From Stenotrophomonas chelatiphaga (GTDB lineage: Bacteria; Pseudomonadota; Gammaproteobacteria; Xanthomonadales; Xanthomonadaceae), in NCBI RefSeq assembly GCF_001431535.1, contig NZ_LDJK01000009.1, positions 1-64,000 on the forward strand: a DNA stretch of 64,000 nucleotides, in the 5' to 3' direction. The notes under the pieces are model-generated. The model did not search any database. It was not told the DNA's origin and saw only the letters and a program-made list of their open reading frames with translations. This document shows positions 53,529 through 62,055 of the stretch, one piece after another (within the stretch, counting starts at the first letter, position 1; every line of letters starts with the position of its first letter). The position numbers were made by a program, and so were the translations under genes.

Positions 53529-54584
53529 ATGAATTTCGGCAGCGACAACCAGTCCGGCGTATCGCCACGCATCCTCGACGCGCTGGTGGCAGCGTCCTCG
53601 GGAACCGCCGCGCCGTACGGCAACGACACCTGGACACAACAGGCCGAACAGGCCATCGCGCGCGTGTTCGACCACGACGTCAAGGCCTTCTTCGTGGCCA
53701 CCGGTACCGCCGCCAACTGCTTGGCGTTGTCCGCACTGGCGCAGCCGTGGAATGCCATCCTGTGCCACGCACAGGCGCACCTGATCAGCGATGAATCCAC
53801 TGCACCGGAATTCTTCACCGGGGGTGCGCGCCTGCTGCCGATCGCCACCGACAGCGGCAAGATCACCCCAGCGGCGCTGCGCGCTACGCTCAAGCGGCTG
53901 CCCGATGCGCGGCCGCACAGCGTCAAGCCTTCGGCATTGTCGCTGGCACAGGCCACGGAGAACGGCCTGGTCTACACGCCCGCCGAACTGAAGGCACTGT
54001 CCGAGGTGGCCCATGAGCATGGCCTGCACGTGCACATGGACGGCGCGCGCTTCGCCAACGCGGTGGCGGCGCTGGGCTGCACGCCGGCCGAAATGACCGT
54101 GCACGCTGGCATCGACGTGCTGTCCTTCGGCGCCTCCAAGGACGGCGCGCTGGCCGCCGAGGCGGTGGTCTTCTTCACGCCGGCGCTCGCCGAAGGTTTC
54201 GACTACCGGCGCAAGCGCGCGGGCCAGCTGGTGTCCAAGGGACGCTTGTTCGGCGCCCAGTTCAACGCATGGCTGCAGGACGACCACTGGCTGGAACTCG
54301 CCGGCCAGGCCAACCACGCCGCGCAGGTGCTGGCCGCCACCCTGCAGGCGCATGCGGACATCCGCCTGGCCTGGCCGGTGCAGGCCAACGAAGTGTTCGT
54401 GGTGATGCCCAAGGCGCTGCTGGAGCGCCTGCTCGCTGCCGGCGTGCAGTGTTACGACTGGTACCCGGACAGCCTGCCTGCGTCGATGCCGCTGGGCGCT
54501 GATGAGGTGCCGGTGCGCTTCGTCACGGCGTGGTCGAGCAGCGACCAGCAGCTGGATGCGTTCGCCGCGGTGCTGGGCCGCTGA
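53529..54584 (+). CDS. Low-specificity L-threonine aldolase / beta-eliminating lyase family (351 aa)
   Basis: PLP enzyme of aminotransferase fold type I that cleaves threonine or related beta-hydroxy amino acids to glycine and an aldehyde. Features: FGSDNQSGVSPRILDAL at the start, the VATGTAANCLAL PLP-phosphate loop, HMDGARFANA with the PLP-binding Asp, and the Schiff-base Lys in SFGASKDGALAAEAV. An in-frame ATG at 53505 would add eight residues; 53529 has the better upstream purine-rich site. Cytosolic. Confidence 0.88.
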   Translation: MNFGSDNQSGVSPRILDALVAASSGTAAPYGNDTWTQQAEQAIARVFDHDVKAFFVATGTAANCLALSALAQPWNAILCHAQAHLISDESTAPEFFTGGARLLPIATDSGKITPAALRATLKRLPDARPHSVKPSALSLAQATENGLVYTPAELKALSEVAHEHGLHVHMDGARFANAVAALGCTPAEMTVHAGIDVLSFGASKDGALAAEAVVFFTPALAEGFDYRRKRAGQLVSKGRLFGAQFNAWLQDDHWLELAGQANHAAQVLAATLQAHADIRLAWPVQANEVFVVMPKALLERLLAAGVQCYDWYPDSLPASMPLGADEVPVRFVTAWSSSDQQLDAFAAVLGR

Positions 54585-54638
54585 GGCCAGCCACGAGGCC
54601 GGAGGTGGCGGAGCGGACGATCCGGGATCGCCGCGCCG

Positions 54639-56003
54639 TCAGTCCGGCGCGTACCAGAACGGAATCTGGAACTCGCGACGTCGCTCCCGTCCCTTGGCCG
54701 TGCTCTGCGCATTCCACACCAGGCGCAGGTCGTGGCGTCCGGGCGGGAGTCCCTGCAGCGGCAGATAGCCGACCAGCCCGCGCATTTCCAGGTCGCGTCG
54801 CTCCATCGGCACGAAGGCATCCAGCGCGACCGGCGCGCCGTCGAGGGTAATCGTCCACAGCCGCGCCAGGCAGGCCACCGCCGTGCGCGCGGCCTGCTCA
54901 CCTTCGGCCACGTTGGCGCCCTTGGGCAAGGTATCGGTACACAGCCGGCGTGCCACCGAATTGTCGCGCTGTGGCTGATGCGGGATGAACAGCCGCAGCT
55001 GTGATTCGCTGATCTGGTCGGCGGGGATCATCGGGTAGCGCAGCAGCCGATCATGTTCGGAGCGCAGGGATTCGTAGTGCGCGCTGGCCATGCCATGGTC
55101 CACGGCTTCGTCGGTGACGACGGCGTAGCGGTTGAACAGGGCGAAGCGGGTCGAGTTGAAGGTCTGCACCCCGCCGATCACCATCGCCAGCATCACCGCG
55201 CCGAAGTAGACCACGTAGAAATTGCGCGCGTAGAGATTGCTCTGCAGGGTCAGCTGCACCGGAAGCAGCAGGCGCAAGGGCAGCACGAAGCCCATGCCGC
55301 GCAGCACCACGCGCACCGCGCGCTCCAGCCGTTCGCTTGGAAGCCCGCGCGCACGCCGGCGCAGCACCGCGCGTTCCAGCACCAGCGGCAGCACGCTGGT
55401 CACCGTGAACAGAACGTAGGCCACGCCCAGTACGGTGAGGGCGACCTGGTCCGGAGCCCCCAGCAGTGCGCCGACCACGCCTGCGATCGCCAGCAGCACG
55501 GCGGTCAGCAGCCCGGTCCAGACCATCGTCAAGGCGAACAGCAGCGTGGTCGAAAACAGCACCGACGCCAGCCGATCAGCACCGGCGATGGACTGCTCCA
55601 GGGTGGACACCATGCGCTGGTAGTGGTCGCGGGACACCCCGCCCAGCAGCGGAATGCGGTCCCAGCGGATGCCCTGCGGGAAGTGGGTCTTCAATCCGAT
55701 CAGGCCGACCCAGTAGCCGCGGATCGCCAGATGCGCGATCAGGGCGATGGCCACCACGTAGCACAGGCCGACGGCGATGCTGAAGCCGAACCACAGCGCG
55801 TGCGCATGGATGCCTTCGGTATGCACGGTGTTTGTCGCCCACGCATCGAAGATGCGCCCGGGCACGGCGAGCAGGGTGAAGGCCAGCAGGCCGGAGATGA
55901 AAAGCTCCAGTTCGTCGGTACGGTCACGGACGCGGGAGAGGCGCTCGCTGCCATCGACCATGGCGTGCGGCGGCGGCGTGGCAGGCGCTTGCGATTCGTT
56001 CAC
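54639..56003 (-). CDS. Unrecognised multi-pass membrane protein (454 aa)
   Basis: I do not recognise a family. The protein has about five to seven hydrophobic segments: LFISGLLAFTLLAVPGRIF near residue 35, then WFGFSIAVGLCYVVAIALIAHLAI, a long pair in the middle, LTVLGVAYVLFTVTSVLPLVLE, and YVVYFGAVMLAMVIGGV near 265. They are followed by a soluble C-terminal domain of about 160 residues with beta-strand-like pattern (WTITLDGAPVALDAFVP..., LPPGRHDLRLVW) that looks extracytoplasmic. GTG start with GGATGA upstream. Neighbours give no clue. It may be specific to xanthomonads. Confidence 0.8.
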   Translation of the reverse strand: MNESQAPATPPPHAMVDGSERLSRVRDRTDELELFISGLLAFTLLAVPGRIFDAWATNTVHTEGIHAHALWFGFSIAVGLCYVVAIALIAHLAIRGYWVGLIGLKTHFPQGIRWDRIPLLGGVSRDHYQRMVSTLEQSIAGADRLASVLFSTTLLFALTMVWTGLLTAVLLAIAGVVGALLGAPDQVALTVLGVAYVLFTVTSVLPLVLERAVLRRRARGLPSERLERAVRVVLRGMGFVLPLRLLLPVQLTLQSNLYARNFYVVYFGAVMLAMVIGGVQTFNSTRFALFNRYAVVTDEAVDHGMASAHYESLRSEHDRLLRYPMIPADQISESQLRLFIPHQPQRDNSVARRLCTDTLPKGANVAEGEQAARTAVACLARLWTITLDGAPVALDAFVPMERRDLEMRGLVGYLPLQGLPPGRHDLRLVWNAQSTAKGRERRREFQIPFWYAPD

Positions 56004-56044
56004 GGCGGGTCATCCTTGGCAGTCGCCGGAATATGCCACAAACG

Positions 56045-56072
56045 CAGGAAGGCGGCCGAAGCCGCCTTCCTG
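56045..56072 (-). terminator. Terminator-like hairpin after the glycine-zipper gene
   Basis: A perfect 12-bp stem CAGGAAGGCGGC / GCCGCCTTCCTG with a CGAA loop (TTCG on the minus strand), just downstream of the glycine-zipper gene. There is no good T-run. Confidence 0.6.
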
Positions 56073-56109
56073 ATGCGCCCACTGCCGGGCGAGCCGGCAG
56101 GGCCTACGG

Positions 56110-56472
56110 TTACCTGTATTCGCGCTCGCAGCGGCGTTCAACCACGCGATCACCGGTCTTCTGCTGGTGGCGGCCCTGGATGTTGCGGCCTGCCGCACCG
56201 CCGGCTACCGCACCGGCCACGGTGGCCAGCTTCTTGCCGTTGCCGCCGCCGACCTGGTTGCCGAGCAGGCCACCGACCACTGCACCGGTGGCAGTACCGG
56301 CAATACGGTTGGAGTCTTTGCTGTTGCGCTGCACTTCCACGTTGCGGCACACCACGCGGCTGCCATCGTCGAAGCGGCGGCCTTCATCGCGCGGGCCGTA
56401 GGACTGTGCGGACGCGGCCGAGGAGGCGGCCAACAAGGCGCCAGCACAGAGCAGGGGGATGGACATCTTCAT
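56110..56472 (-). CDS. Glycine-zipper 2TM domain protein (120 aa)
   Basis: Small envelope protein with signal peptide (MKMSIPLLCAGALLAASSAASA) and a Gly-zipper pair (GTATGAVVGGLLGNQVGGGNGKKLATVAGAVAGGAAGRNIQ), as in the Rickettsia 17-kDa antigen/OmpA-like proteins. Two cysteines flank the zipper (VVCRNVEV and RRCER). Ribosome-binding site AAGGAG. Outer-membrane or periplasmic role, otherwise unknown. Confidence 0.88.
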   Translation of the reverse strand: MKMSIPLLCAGALLAASSAASAQSYGPRDEGRRFDDGSRVVCRNVEVQRNSKDSNRIAGTATGAVVGGLLGNQVGGGNGKKLATVAGAVAGGAAGRNIQGRHQQKTGDRVVERRCEREYR

Positions 56473-56575
56473 CGGGGACTCCTTGGCGTTCCGGGTGTAT
56501 GTCGCCAGTCTTCCCGCGACGATGGCAAACCCGGGTGAATTCGCGTGGAGATACCGTGCAGGTCGCCTGCCCCGT

Positions 56576-59530
56576 TCAGCCAGCGGTGTGCTGACCAGAC
56601 GGCCGTCCGGCGTGCTGGCGGGGGTCCAGCAACGCGTTCGCGCGTCGCACCAGCTCGGCGGCGGCGAACGGCTTGGCCAGCACTTCCATGCCCGCTTCCA
56701 GATGCCCCGCGCCCACCGCCGCGGTAGCGGCGTAGCCGGTGATGAACAGGACCGGCAAGCCGGGTCGGCACTGTCGCCCGGCGTCGGCCACCTGCCTGCC
56801 GTTCAACGGGCCGGTCAGTCCCACATCGGTCACCAGCAGGTCGATCGCTTCCACGGACCGCAGCACATCCAGCGCGGGGGGACCTTCGGAGGCTTCGATC
56901 ACCCGGTACCCCGCCGACACCAGCACCTCGCTGACCAGCACGCGCACCGCGGTTTCGTCTTCGACCAGCAGCACCGTGCGCATCGGGCCGCGCAGGACAT
57001 CGCTGTCCAGCGCCACCGCCGGCGCAGCGTCCGCTGCCTGCATGCCTTCGACCAGCCGCGGCAGATACAGGTGCATCGTGGTGCCCTCGCCCGGCCGGGA
57101 CTCCACCTGCACCTGGCCGCCGGACTGACGGGTGAATCCGTAGATCATCGACAGGCCCAGACCGGTTCCCTGGCCGATCGGCTTGGTGGTGAAGAACGGC
57201 TCGAACACCTTCGCTACCACGTCGGCTTCCATGCCGGTGCCGGTGTCGCGCACCGACAGCCGCACATACGGCCCGGGCGGCAGCTCCAGTGCCACCGCCT
57301 CGCTGCCCGCCAGCTCTACCACGTCGCTGCTGATATCCAGCGCACCCCCGCCCGGCATCGCATCGCGCGCGTTGATGCACAGGTTCAACAGCGCGTTCTC
57401 CAGCTGCGGCCCATCGACCTGCACGGCGGCACTGCCATCGGCGAAGTGGGTGCCGATGGTGATCGACGGCCCCAGCGAGCGCGAGATGATCTCCATCATC
57501 CCCAGCACCATCTGCTCCACGACCACCCCGGTAGGGGCCAGGGTCTGCCGGCGCGAGAACGCGAGCAGGCGCTGGGTCAACGCCGCGGCGCGGTCGGCAC
57601 CGGAACGCGCCATCTCCACGTAGCGGCCCAGGTCGTCGATACGCCCCTGCGCAACCCGCATCTCCAGCAGTTCCAGTCCCATCGACACCGACGTCAGCAG
57701 GTTGTTGAAGTCGTGCGCGATGCCGCCGGTAAGCTGGCCCACCGCCTCCATTTTCTGGCTCTGCCGCAGCTTCTCTTCGGTCATCAACAGTTCGGCGCTG
57801 CGTTCGCGCACGCGCTCTTCCAGGGTGACCGTCAGCTGCTGCAGCCGCTCTTCGGCCTCCCGTTTTTCGGTGACGTCCGTTGCCGTGCCGAACCACTCGC
57901 TGACGCGGCCTTCGGCATCGAACATCGGCACCACCCGCATCAGCACCCAGCGGTGGCTGCCGTTGCGCGGCGGCGTGCGGTGCTGGATCTCGAACGGCTT
58001 CCTGTGCGCATCCGCCTCGGCGATGGCCGCGTCCAGCGCGGCGCGGTCATCGGGATGCACGAACGCTTCGCGCCAGTTCCAGTCCGGCGCGAGCAATTGC
58101 GCGGTGTCGCCCTGGCGCAGGATCTGCCGGCGCTCGGCCCAGTCCGCAGACAACGAATACAGCACCTGCGACGAGGCCCCGACCAGTGCGCCCAGGCGCC
58201 GCTCGCTGGCGGCCAGCGCATCGATGGCCGCACGCTCCAGGGTGCGGTCGCGCAGCACGATGACGAAGCCGATCGCGGTACCCTCCTCGTCGCGCAGCAG
58301 GGTCAGCGCGCCCTGCGCCCAGAAGGTTTCGCCGGACTTGCGCAGGAAGGGGCGCTCACCCGACAGCCCGCCTTCGGCCAGTGCCACCCGCATGCCGTGC
58401 TGGAACCGCCGTGCCACGCGGTCCTTTTCGCTATAGAAACGCTCCGGGGTCTGCCCCAGCATCTCCGCTTCGGTCCAGCCCAGCGTGTGCCGCGCCCCTT
58501 CGTTCCACAGGGTGATACGGCCTTCAAGGTCCATGGCGAAGATGGCGTAATCCATCGCGCTGTCCATGATCTGCCGGTGCCGCGCTTCGCTGCGCCGGAG
58601 GCGGCGCTGCAACGCCACCTGCGAGGTGACATCCAGGCCCTGCACGAACACGCCGACCGACTGCCCGGCCGCGTCCTTGACCGGCTGGAACACGATATCC
58701 AGCTTGCGCGGCTCGACCACGCTGCCGTCGGTGCTCACCGGATCGTAGGTTACTTCCGTGCCGATATAGGTTTCGCCGCTGCGGTACACCTGGTCCAGCA
58801 GCGGCAGGTAGCCCTGGTCGATGACTTCCGGAATCGCATCGGCCAAGCGCTGGCCGATCACCGGCCGATGCCCGACCATTTCGGCATAGCGCGGATTGGC
58901 CAGCTCCACCCGATGCTCCGGGCCACTCAGGAAGGCCATGAACATCGGAGATTTCTCGAACAGGGCGATCAGTCGCTCGTTCTCGCGCGCCAGCCGCTGC
59001 TGCGCCACGACGACCTCGGTGACTTCGCGGGTCACGCAGAACACGCCGCCCACGCTGCCGTCATCCAGGTGGATCGGCGAGAACGAGAACGTCCACCAAG
59101 TGTCCTCCTCGGCGCCGTAACGGTTCATCCGCACCGGCATGTCCTCGAAGCGCGATCCTTCACCGGCCAGGGCCCGTTCGACCGGCCCCTTCACCGCGTC
59201 CCAGGCGTCTGCCCACAGCGTGCGCAGCGGCGCCCCCATTGCCTGCTCCCGACGCGGGCCGAGGATGGGGCTGTAGGCATCGTTGAACAGGAACACCAGC
59301 TCATCGCCCCACGCCAGGTACATGCTTTCCGGGCTGGCCAGCATCAGGCTGGTGGCACTGCGCAATGCCGATGGCCAGCCGTCCGGATGCCCTAGCGGCG
59401 TAGCCTGCCAGTCAACGCTGCGGATGCAATCGGCAGCAGCCCCGTCGGTGAACGGGAAACCGCGTTGGGCCTTGCCCGGGTAGGTGGAAGTCGACAAAAC
59501 TGCAGACGCCAGGACCAGGAAAGCGGGCAA
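56576..59530 (-). CDS. PAS-domain hybrid histidine kinase with C-terminal receiver (984 aa)
   Basis: A soluble-looking sensor: no transmembrane helix, several PAS domains (about residues 60-170, 190-300, 310-430, 440-570), a coiled coil, then a HisKA-like H box (QLTGGIAHDFNNLL, near residue 605), an ATPase domain (NLCINARDAMPGGGAL, DTGTGMEADV, GTGLGLSMIYGF) and a receiver (LLVEDETAVRVLV, phospho-Asp in LLVTDVGL near 902, KPF). No ATG exists before residue 63; the start is probably TTG at 59530 or 59497. No response regulator is adjacent. It may sense redox or light-like cues through PAS; none is identifiable. Confidence 0.87.
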   Translation of the reverse strand: MPAFLVLASAVLSTSTYPGKAQRGFPFTDGAAADCIRSVDWQATPLGHPDGWPSALRSATSLMLASPESMYLAWGDELVFLFNDAYSPILGPRREQAMGAPLRTLWADAWDAVKGPVERALAGEGSRFEDMPVRMNRYGAEEDTWWTFSFSPIHLDDGSVGGVFCVTREVTEVVVAQQRLARENERLIALFEKSPMFMAFLSGPEHRVELANPRYAEMVGHRPVIGQRLADAIPEVIDQGYLPLLDQVYRSGETYIGTEVTYDPVSTDGSVVEPRKLDIVFQPVKDAAGQSVGVFVQGLDVTSQVALQRRLRRSEARHRQIMDSAMDYAIFAMDLEGRITLWNEGARHTLGWTEAEMLGQTPERFYSEKDRVARRFQHGMRVALAEGGLSGERPFLRKSGETFWAQGALTLLRDEEGTAIGFVIVLRDRTLERAAIDALAASERRLGALVGASSQVLYSLSADWAERRQILRQGDTAQLLAPDWNWREAFVHPDDRAALDAAIAEADAHRKPFEIQHRTPPRNGSHRWVLMRVVPMFDAEGRVSEWFGTATDVTEKREAEERLQQLTVTLEERVRERSAELLMTEEKLRQSQKMEAVGQLTGGIAHDFNNLLTSVSMGLELLEMRVAQGRIDDLGRYVEMARSGADRAAALTQRLLAFSRRQTLAPTGVVVEQMVLGMMEIISRSLGPSITIGTHFADGSAAVQVDGPQLENALLNLCINARDAMPGGGALDISSDVVELAGSEAVALELPPGPYVRLSVRDTGTGMEADVVAKVFEPFFTTKPIGQGTGLGLSMIYGFTRQSGGQVQVESRPGEGTTMHLYLPRLVEGMQAADAAPAVALDSDVLRGPMRTVLLVEDETAVRVLVSEVLVSAGYRVIEASEGPPALDVLRSVEAIDLLVTDVGLTGPLNGRQVADAGRQCRPGLPVLFITGYAATAAVGAGHLEAGMEVLAKPFAAAELVRRANALLDPRQHAGRPSGQHTAG

Positions 59531-59584
59531 TCTAATGCAGAACGGGCAGCAACAGTGTCAACGCGCACCCTTGCGGTGCACCGG

Positions 59585-59977
59585 ATGAGCGTTGAGTTCA
59601 CCTTGCAGGGCAGCGACATCGTCGATATCCCTTCGCTCTACGCCGAACTCAACCGCGTATTCATGGCAGACGAGGACTGGGCGCTTGGCAACAGCCTGGA
59701 TGCGCTGGATGACCTGTTGTACGGCGGCTACGGCGCATTGCAGGGCCAGCAGGCCGTCACCGTGGTCTGGCAGGACATGGAAACCAGCCGCGCCGCGCTT
59801 GGGGTGGCCGCCACGACCGCCTGGCTGCAGCACAAGCTGGACCAGCCGGGAACGTTCAACACCGCCCCCCTGCAGGCACAGCTGCTCGCGCTGCAGCAGG
59901 GCCACGGGCAGACCTACTTCGACATCGTGCTGGAGATCTTCGCCAGCCACCCGGACATCCGCCTGCAGCCGGCATGA
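59585..59977 (+). CDS. Barstar-family protein (130 aa)
   Basis: Resembles the barnase inhibitor barstar: early strand-helix VEFTLQGSDIVDIPSLYAELNRVFM, then the binding-helix region DEDWALGNSLDALDDLLYGGYG, and a C-terminal helix with FDIVLEIFASHPDI. No barnase-like ribonuclease gene is next to it. It may inhibit an RNase encoded elsewhere, act as an immunity protein against toxins of competitors, or have a housekeeping role. The start ATG at 59585 fits homology. It is divergent from the PAS kinase. Confidence 0.83.
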   Translation: MSVEFTLQGSDIVDIPSLYAELNRVFMADEDWALGNSLDALDDLLYGGYGALQGQQAVTVVWQDMETSRAALGVAATTAWLQHKLDQPGTFNTAPLQAQLLALQQGHGQTYFDIVLEIFASHPDIRLQPA

Positions 59978-60064
59978 CCGTGGCAGCACGCCATGCGCGG
60001 CGGACTTTCCCCGTAAACATCGTTGTGGAATGCTGCAGGCAACATCTCAGGAAGAGCACACGCC

Positions 60065-60367
60065 ATGATCCACTGGTCATGCAACCGATGCGGCACCTCG
60101 GTGCCACAGGACTGCGCCCTCTGCATCCACTGCGGTTTCGATCCCTCCGTGCCACCCGAGCAACGTGGCCACTACCCACCAGCGGAATGCCTTCGCTGCC
60201 AGTCGCCGATGCAGTTCGGCGGCACTCTGCAACTGCACGAAGGCACCCGCATGTGGCCCGTCCTGATGGGCAACATCGGCGAACTGCTGGTCGACCGCAG
60301 ACGCTTTGAAACGTTCCTGTGCAGCGGCTGCGGCAAGGTCGAATTCTTCATGCCCCCCGACCCGTAG
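60065..60367 (+). CDS. Zinc-ribbon hypothetical protein (100 aa)
   Basis: Four cysteine-rich knuckles: WSCNRCG, CALCIHCG, LRCQSPM and LCSGCGK. They would bind one or two zinc ions. No catalytic domain or DNA-binding fold is recognisable. The start at 60065 is chosen because the upstream ATG lies before a purine-rich site (AGGAAGAG). Follows the barstar gene by 87 bases and may share its transcript. Confidence 0.75.
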   Translation: MIHWSCNRCGTSVPQDCALCIHCGFDPSVPPEQRGHYPPAECLRCQSPMQFGGTLQLHEGTRMWPVLMGNIGELLVDRRRFETFLCSGCGKVEFFMPPDP

Positions 60368-60401
60368 GCGGTGATGCCGCCACGCCATGCGAGCCATGGC
60401 G

Positions 60402-60433
60402 TGGCAGCGCCGAGCCGTGCTCGGCGGGAGCAT
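60402..60433. repeat. SMAG-like REP palindrome (degenerate)
   Basis: GCGCCGAGCCGTGCTCGGCG with a GCAG rather than GTAG head, between the zinc-ribbon gene and the convergent esterase gene. Confidence 0.6.
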
Positions 60434-60455
60434 CAGGTGGCGACCACGCTCGCCA

Positions 60456-61358
60456 CTACGGCGCGGACTTTCCCGGCAACAGATAGCGCAGCCCCAGCGT
60501 GAAGCCACGCGGGGCGATGCTCAGGTGGTCCTCGTCGTTCAACACGTCCAGCCGCATCACCAACGAGGGATAGCCCCGGCCGCGCAGCGTGCGTTCCATG
60601 CGCCGCGCGTCTTCCACCATGTCATCTTCCTGCAGGTAGCGCGGATCGCCGACCCGCTTCGCCTCGTACTCGCCGATGTAGAAATACACCTTGGCCGGCA
60701 TGTCCTTCAGGGTCGCGGCCGACGCCTGTTCCATGCGCTCCATCACGTGCTGGTCGAACCAGTAGGACGGGCTGCCCAGCACATAGCCGGAGAACAGCGA
60801 AGGTTCGCTCAGCAGGATCTGCGTACCCAGCAGTGCACCGTAGGAATGCCCCAGGAACAGGCGCTGCGTTTCATCGGTGCGGAAGCGCTGGGCCACGTAC
60901 GGCAGCACCTGGTCGCGCAGGTAAGCGGCATGCGCCGCCCCGCCGCCATGCTCGGCATCCTCCGGTGCACCCTCCGCACCGTTGGCGGTGGGCGTGTAGT
61001 CGCGGCGGCGGCTGGGCATGCCTTCCTCGCCCACCGCGTAGGACACGCCGACCAGGATGAACTCCTGCACCGAACTGCCCAGCCGGCGCCCTACCTGGCG
61101 CAGTACCGGGAAGGCATAGTCGGCATCGGTGACGTACAGCACCGGATAGCGGCGCGCCGGCTCCTTTTCATACGACGCCGGCAGCTGCACGAATACCTGG
61201 TAATCACGCCCGGAGACCGGATCCGGCACCTCCCATACCTGGCTGCCGATGATCTCGTACGGCGCGCCATTACCGCGTTGGGCAGGTGCCCGCTCGCCCG
61301 CGCTGGCGCAGCCCACCACCAGCATCGCAAACACACCGGACCACAACAGGCGCATCAT
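60456..61358 (-). CDS. Lipoprotein alpha/beta-hydrolase, IroE/enterochelin-esterase-like (300 aa)
   Basis: A putative outer- or inner-membrane-anchored esterase: lipobox MLVVGC at residue 17. The alpha/beta-hydrolase nucleophile elbow is GHSYG (FLGHSYGALLG), and the late His is in NDEDHLSIAPRG. Relatives hydrolyse siderophore esters or other acyl esters. A polar insertion (MPSRRRDYTPTANGAEG...) lies mid-protein. The start overlaps the stop of the upstream YiiX-like gene (ATGA), so the two are co-translated. Confidence 0.85.
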   Translation of the reverse strand: MMRLLWSGVFAMLVVGCASAGERAPAQRGNGAPYEIIGSQVWEVPDPVSGRDYQVFVQLPASYEKEPARRYPVLYVTDADYAFPVLRQVGRRLGSSVQEFILVGVSYAVGEEGMPSRRRDYTPTANGAEGAPEDAEHGGGAAHAAYLRDQVLPYVAQRFRTDETQRLFLGHSYGALLGTQILLSEPSLFSGYVLGSPSYWFDQHVMERMEQASAATLKDMPAKVYFYIGEYEAKRVGDPRYLQEDDMVEDARRMERTLRGRGYPSLVMRLDVLNDEDHLSIAPRGFTLGLRYLLPGKSAP

Positions 61359-61981
61359 TCCAGTTCTCCTATACGTTCAAGCACCGGCGCGGACGCCATG
61401 TCGTTGGGGTTGGTGCCCGGCGCCCCCTGCGGCACGTCCATGCCGCGGCTGCGGTAGAACTCCACCCAGTACGGCGACACTTCCCCGGTCTGCAGGTTCT
61501 TGAAGTTCATCGGCTGGGTGGCGAACACCTGCTGCGCACGGAACGCGCGCTCGATGAAATCCGAGCAGTAGTAACTGTCCTCATCCTGCACGTAGGTGAA
61601 GTTGTAGGGCTTGCCGAGCAGCGTGCGCGCCTTGGCGATGGCCGCCGGAATGGCCGCGCGTTGTTCGCGCTTGAGCCGGTACAGCACCACGTGGCGGTGC
61701 TTGGCCCGGGCCTCATCGAGGAAGCTGTCCAGGGTCTGCTCGCGCGATCCCTTGTCATCGGCGTGCAGCACGACCGCGCTGCCGGATTCGCGTGCGATCA
61801 GCGCGACGTGGTCATAGCTCACCGCACCGGGCTTGCCGGTCGCATCGTTGATCGCACCACTCAGGCCGGTAGTGGCGGCGGTGACGAACAACAGGTCACC
61901 GTTCTGCGGCTGGGGCGCCCTGGCCTGCGCCGGCAGCAGCGGCGCAAGCAACAAGGCAAGGCATAGCAGGTAGGTTCGCAT
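61355..61981 (-). CDS. YiiX/YebB-like cysteine hydrolase, NlpC/P60 clan (208 aa)
   Basis: Secreted papain-fold hydrolase with signal peptide (LLCLALLLAPLLPAQARA). The catalytic His is in VSYDHVAL and the Cys in YYCSDFIE, giving the permuted arrangement of YiiX/YaeF-like proteins (His before Cys). They act on peptide or acyl bonds in the envelope. The ATG at 61981 is chosen over an upstream TTG. First gene of the pair with the esterase. Confidence 0.85.
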   Translation of the reverse strand: MRTYLLCLALLLAPLLPAQARAPQPQNGDLLFVTAATTGLSGAINDATGKPGAVSYDHVALIARESGSAVVLHADDKGSREQTLDSFLDEARAKHRHVVLYRLKREQRAAIPAAIAKARTLLGKPYNFTYVQDEDSYYCSDFIERAFRAQQVFATQPMNFKNLQTGEVSPYWVEFYRSRGMDVPQGAPGTNPNDMASAPVLERIGELE

Positions 61982-62055
61982 CGACAATCACACCGCAGGA
62001 CAAGGCGGCGATGATGCCATGCCGCTCCCGCCTGCCGCAGCAACGTGGCGTCCGG

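Noticed and set aside
56459-59395. Plus-strand frame of 978 codons opposite the PAS kinase
   Set aside because: Antisense shadow; no motif, rich in His/Arg/Gln as expected from the complementary frame.
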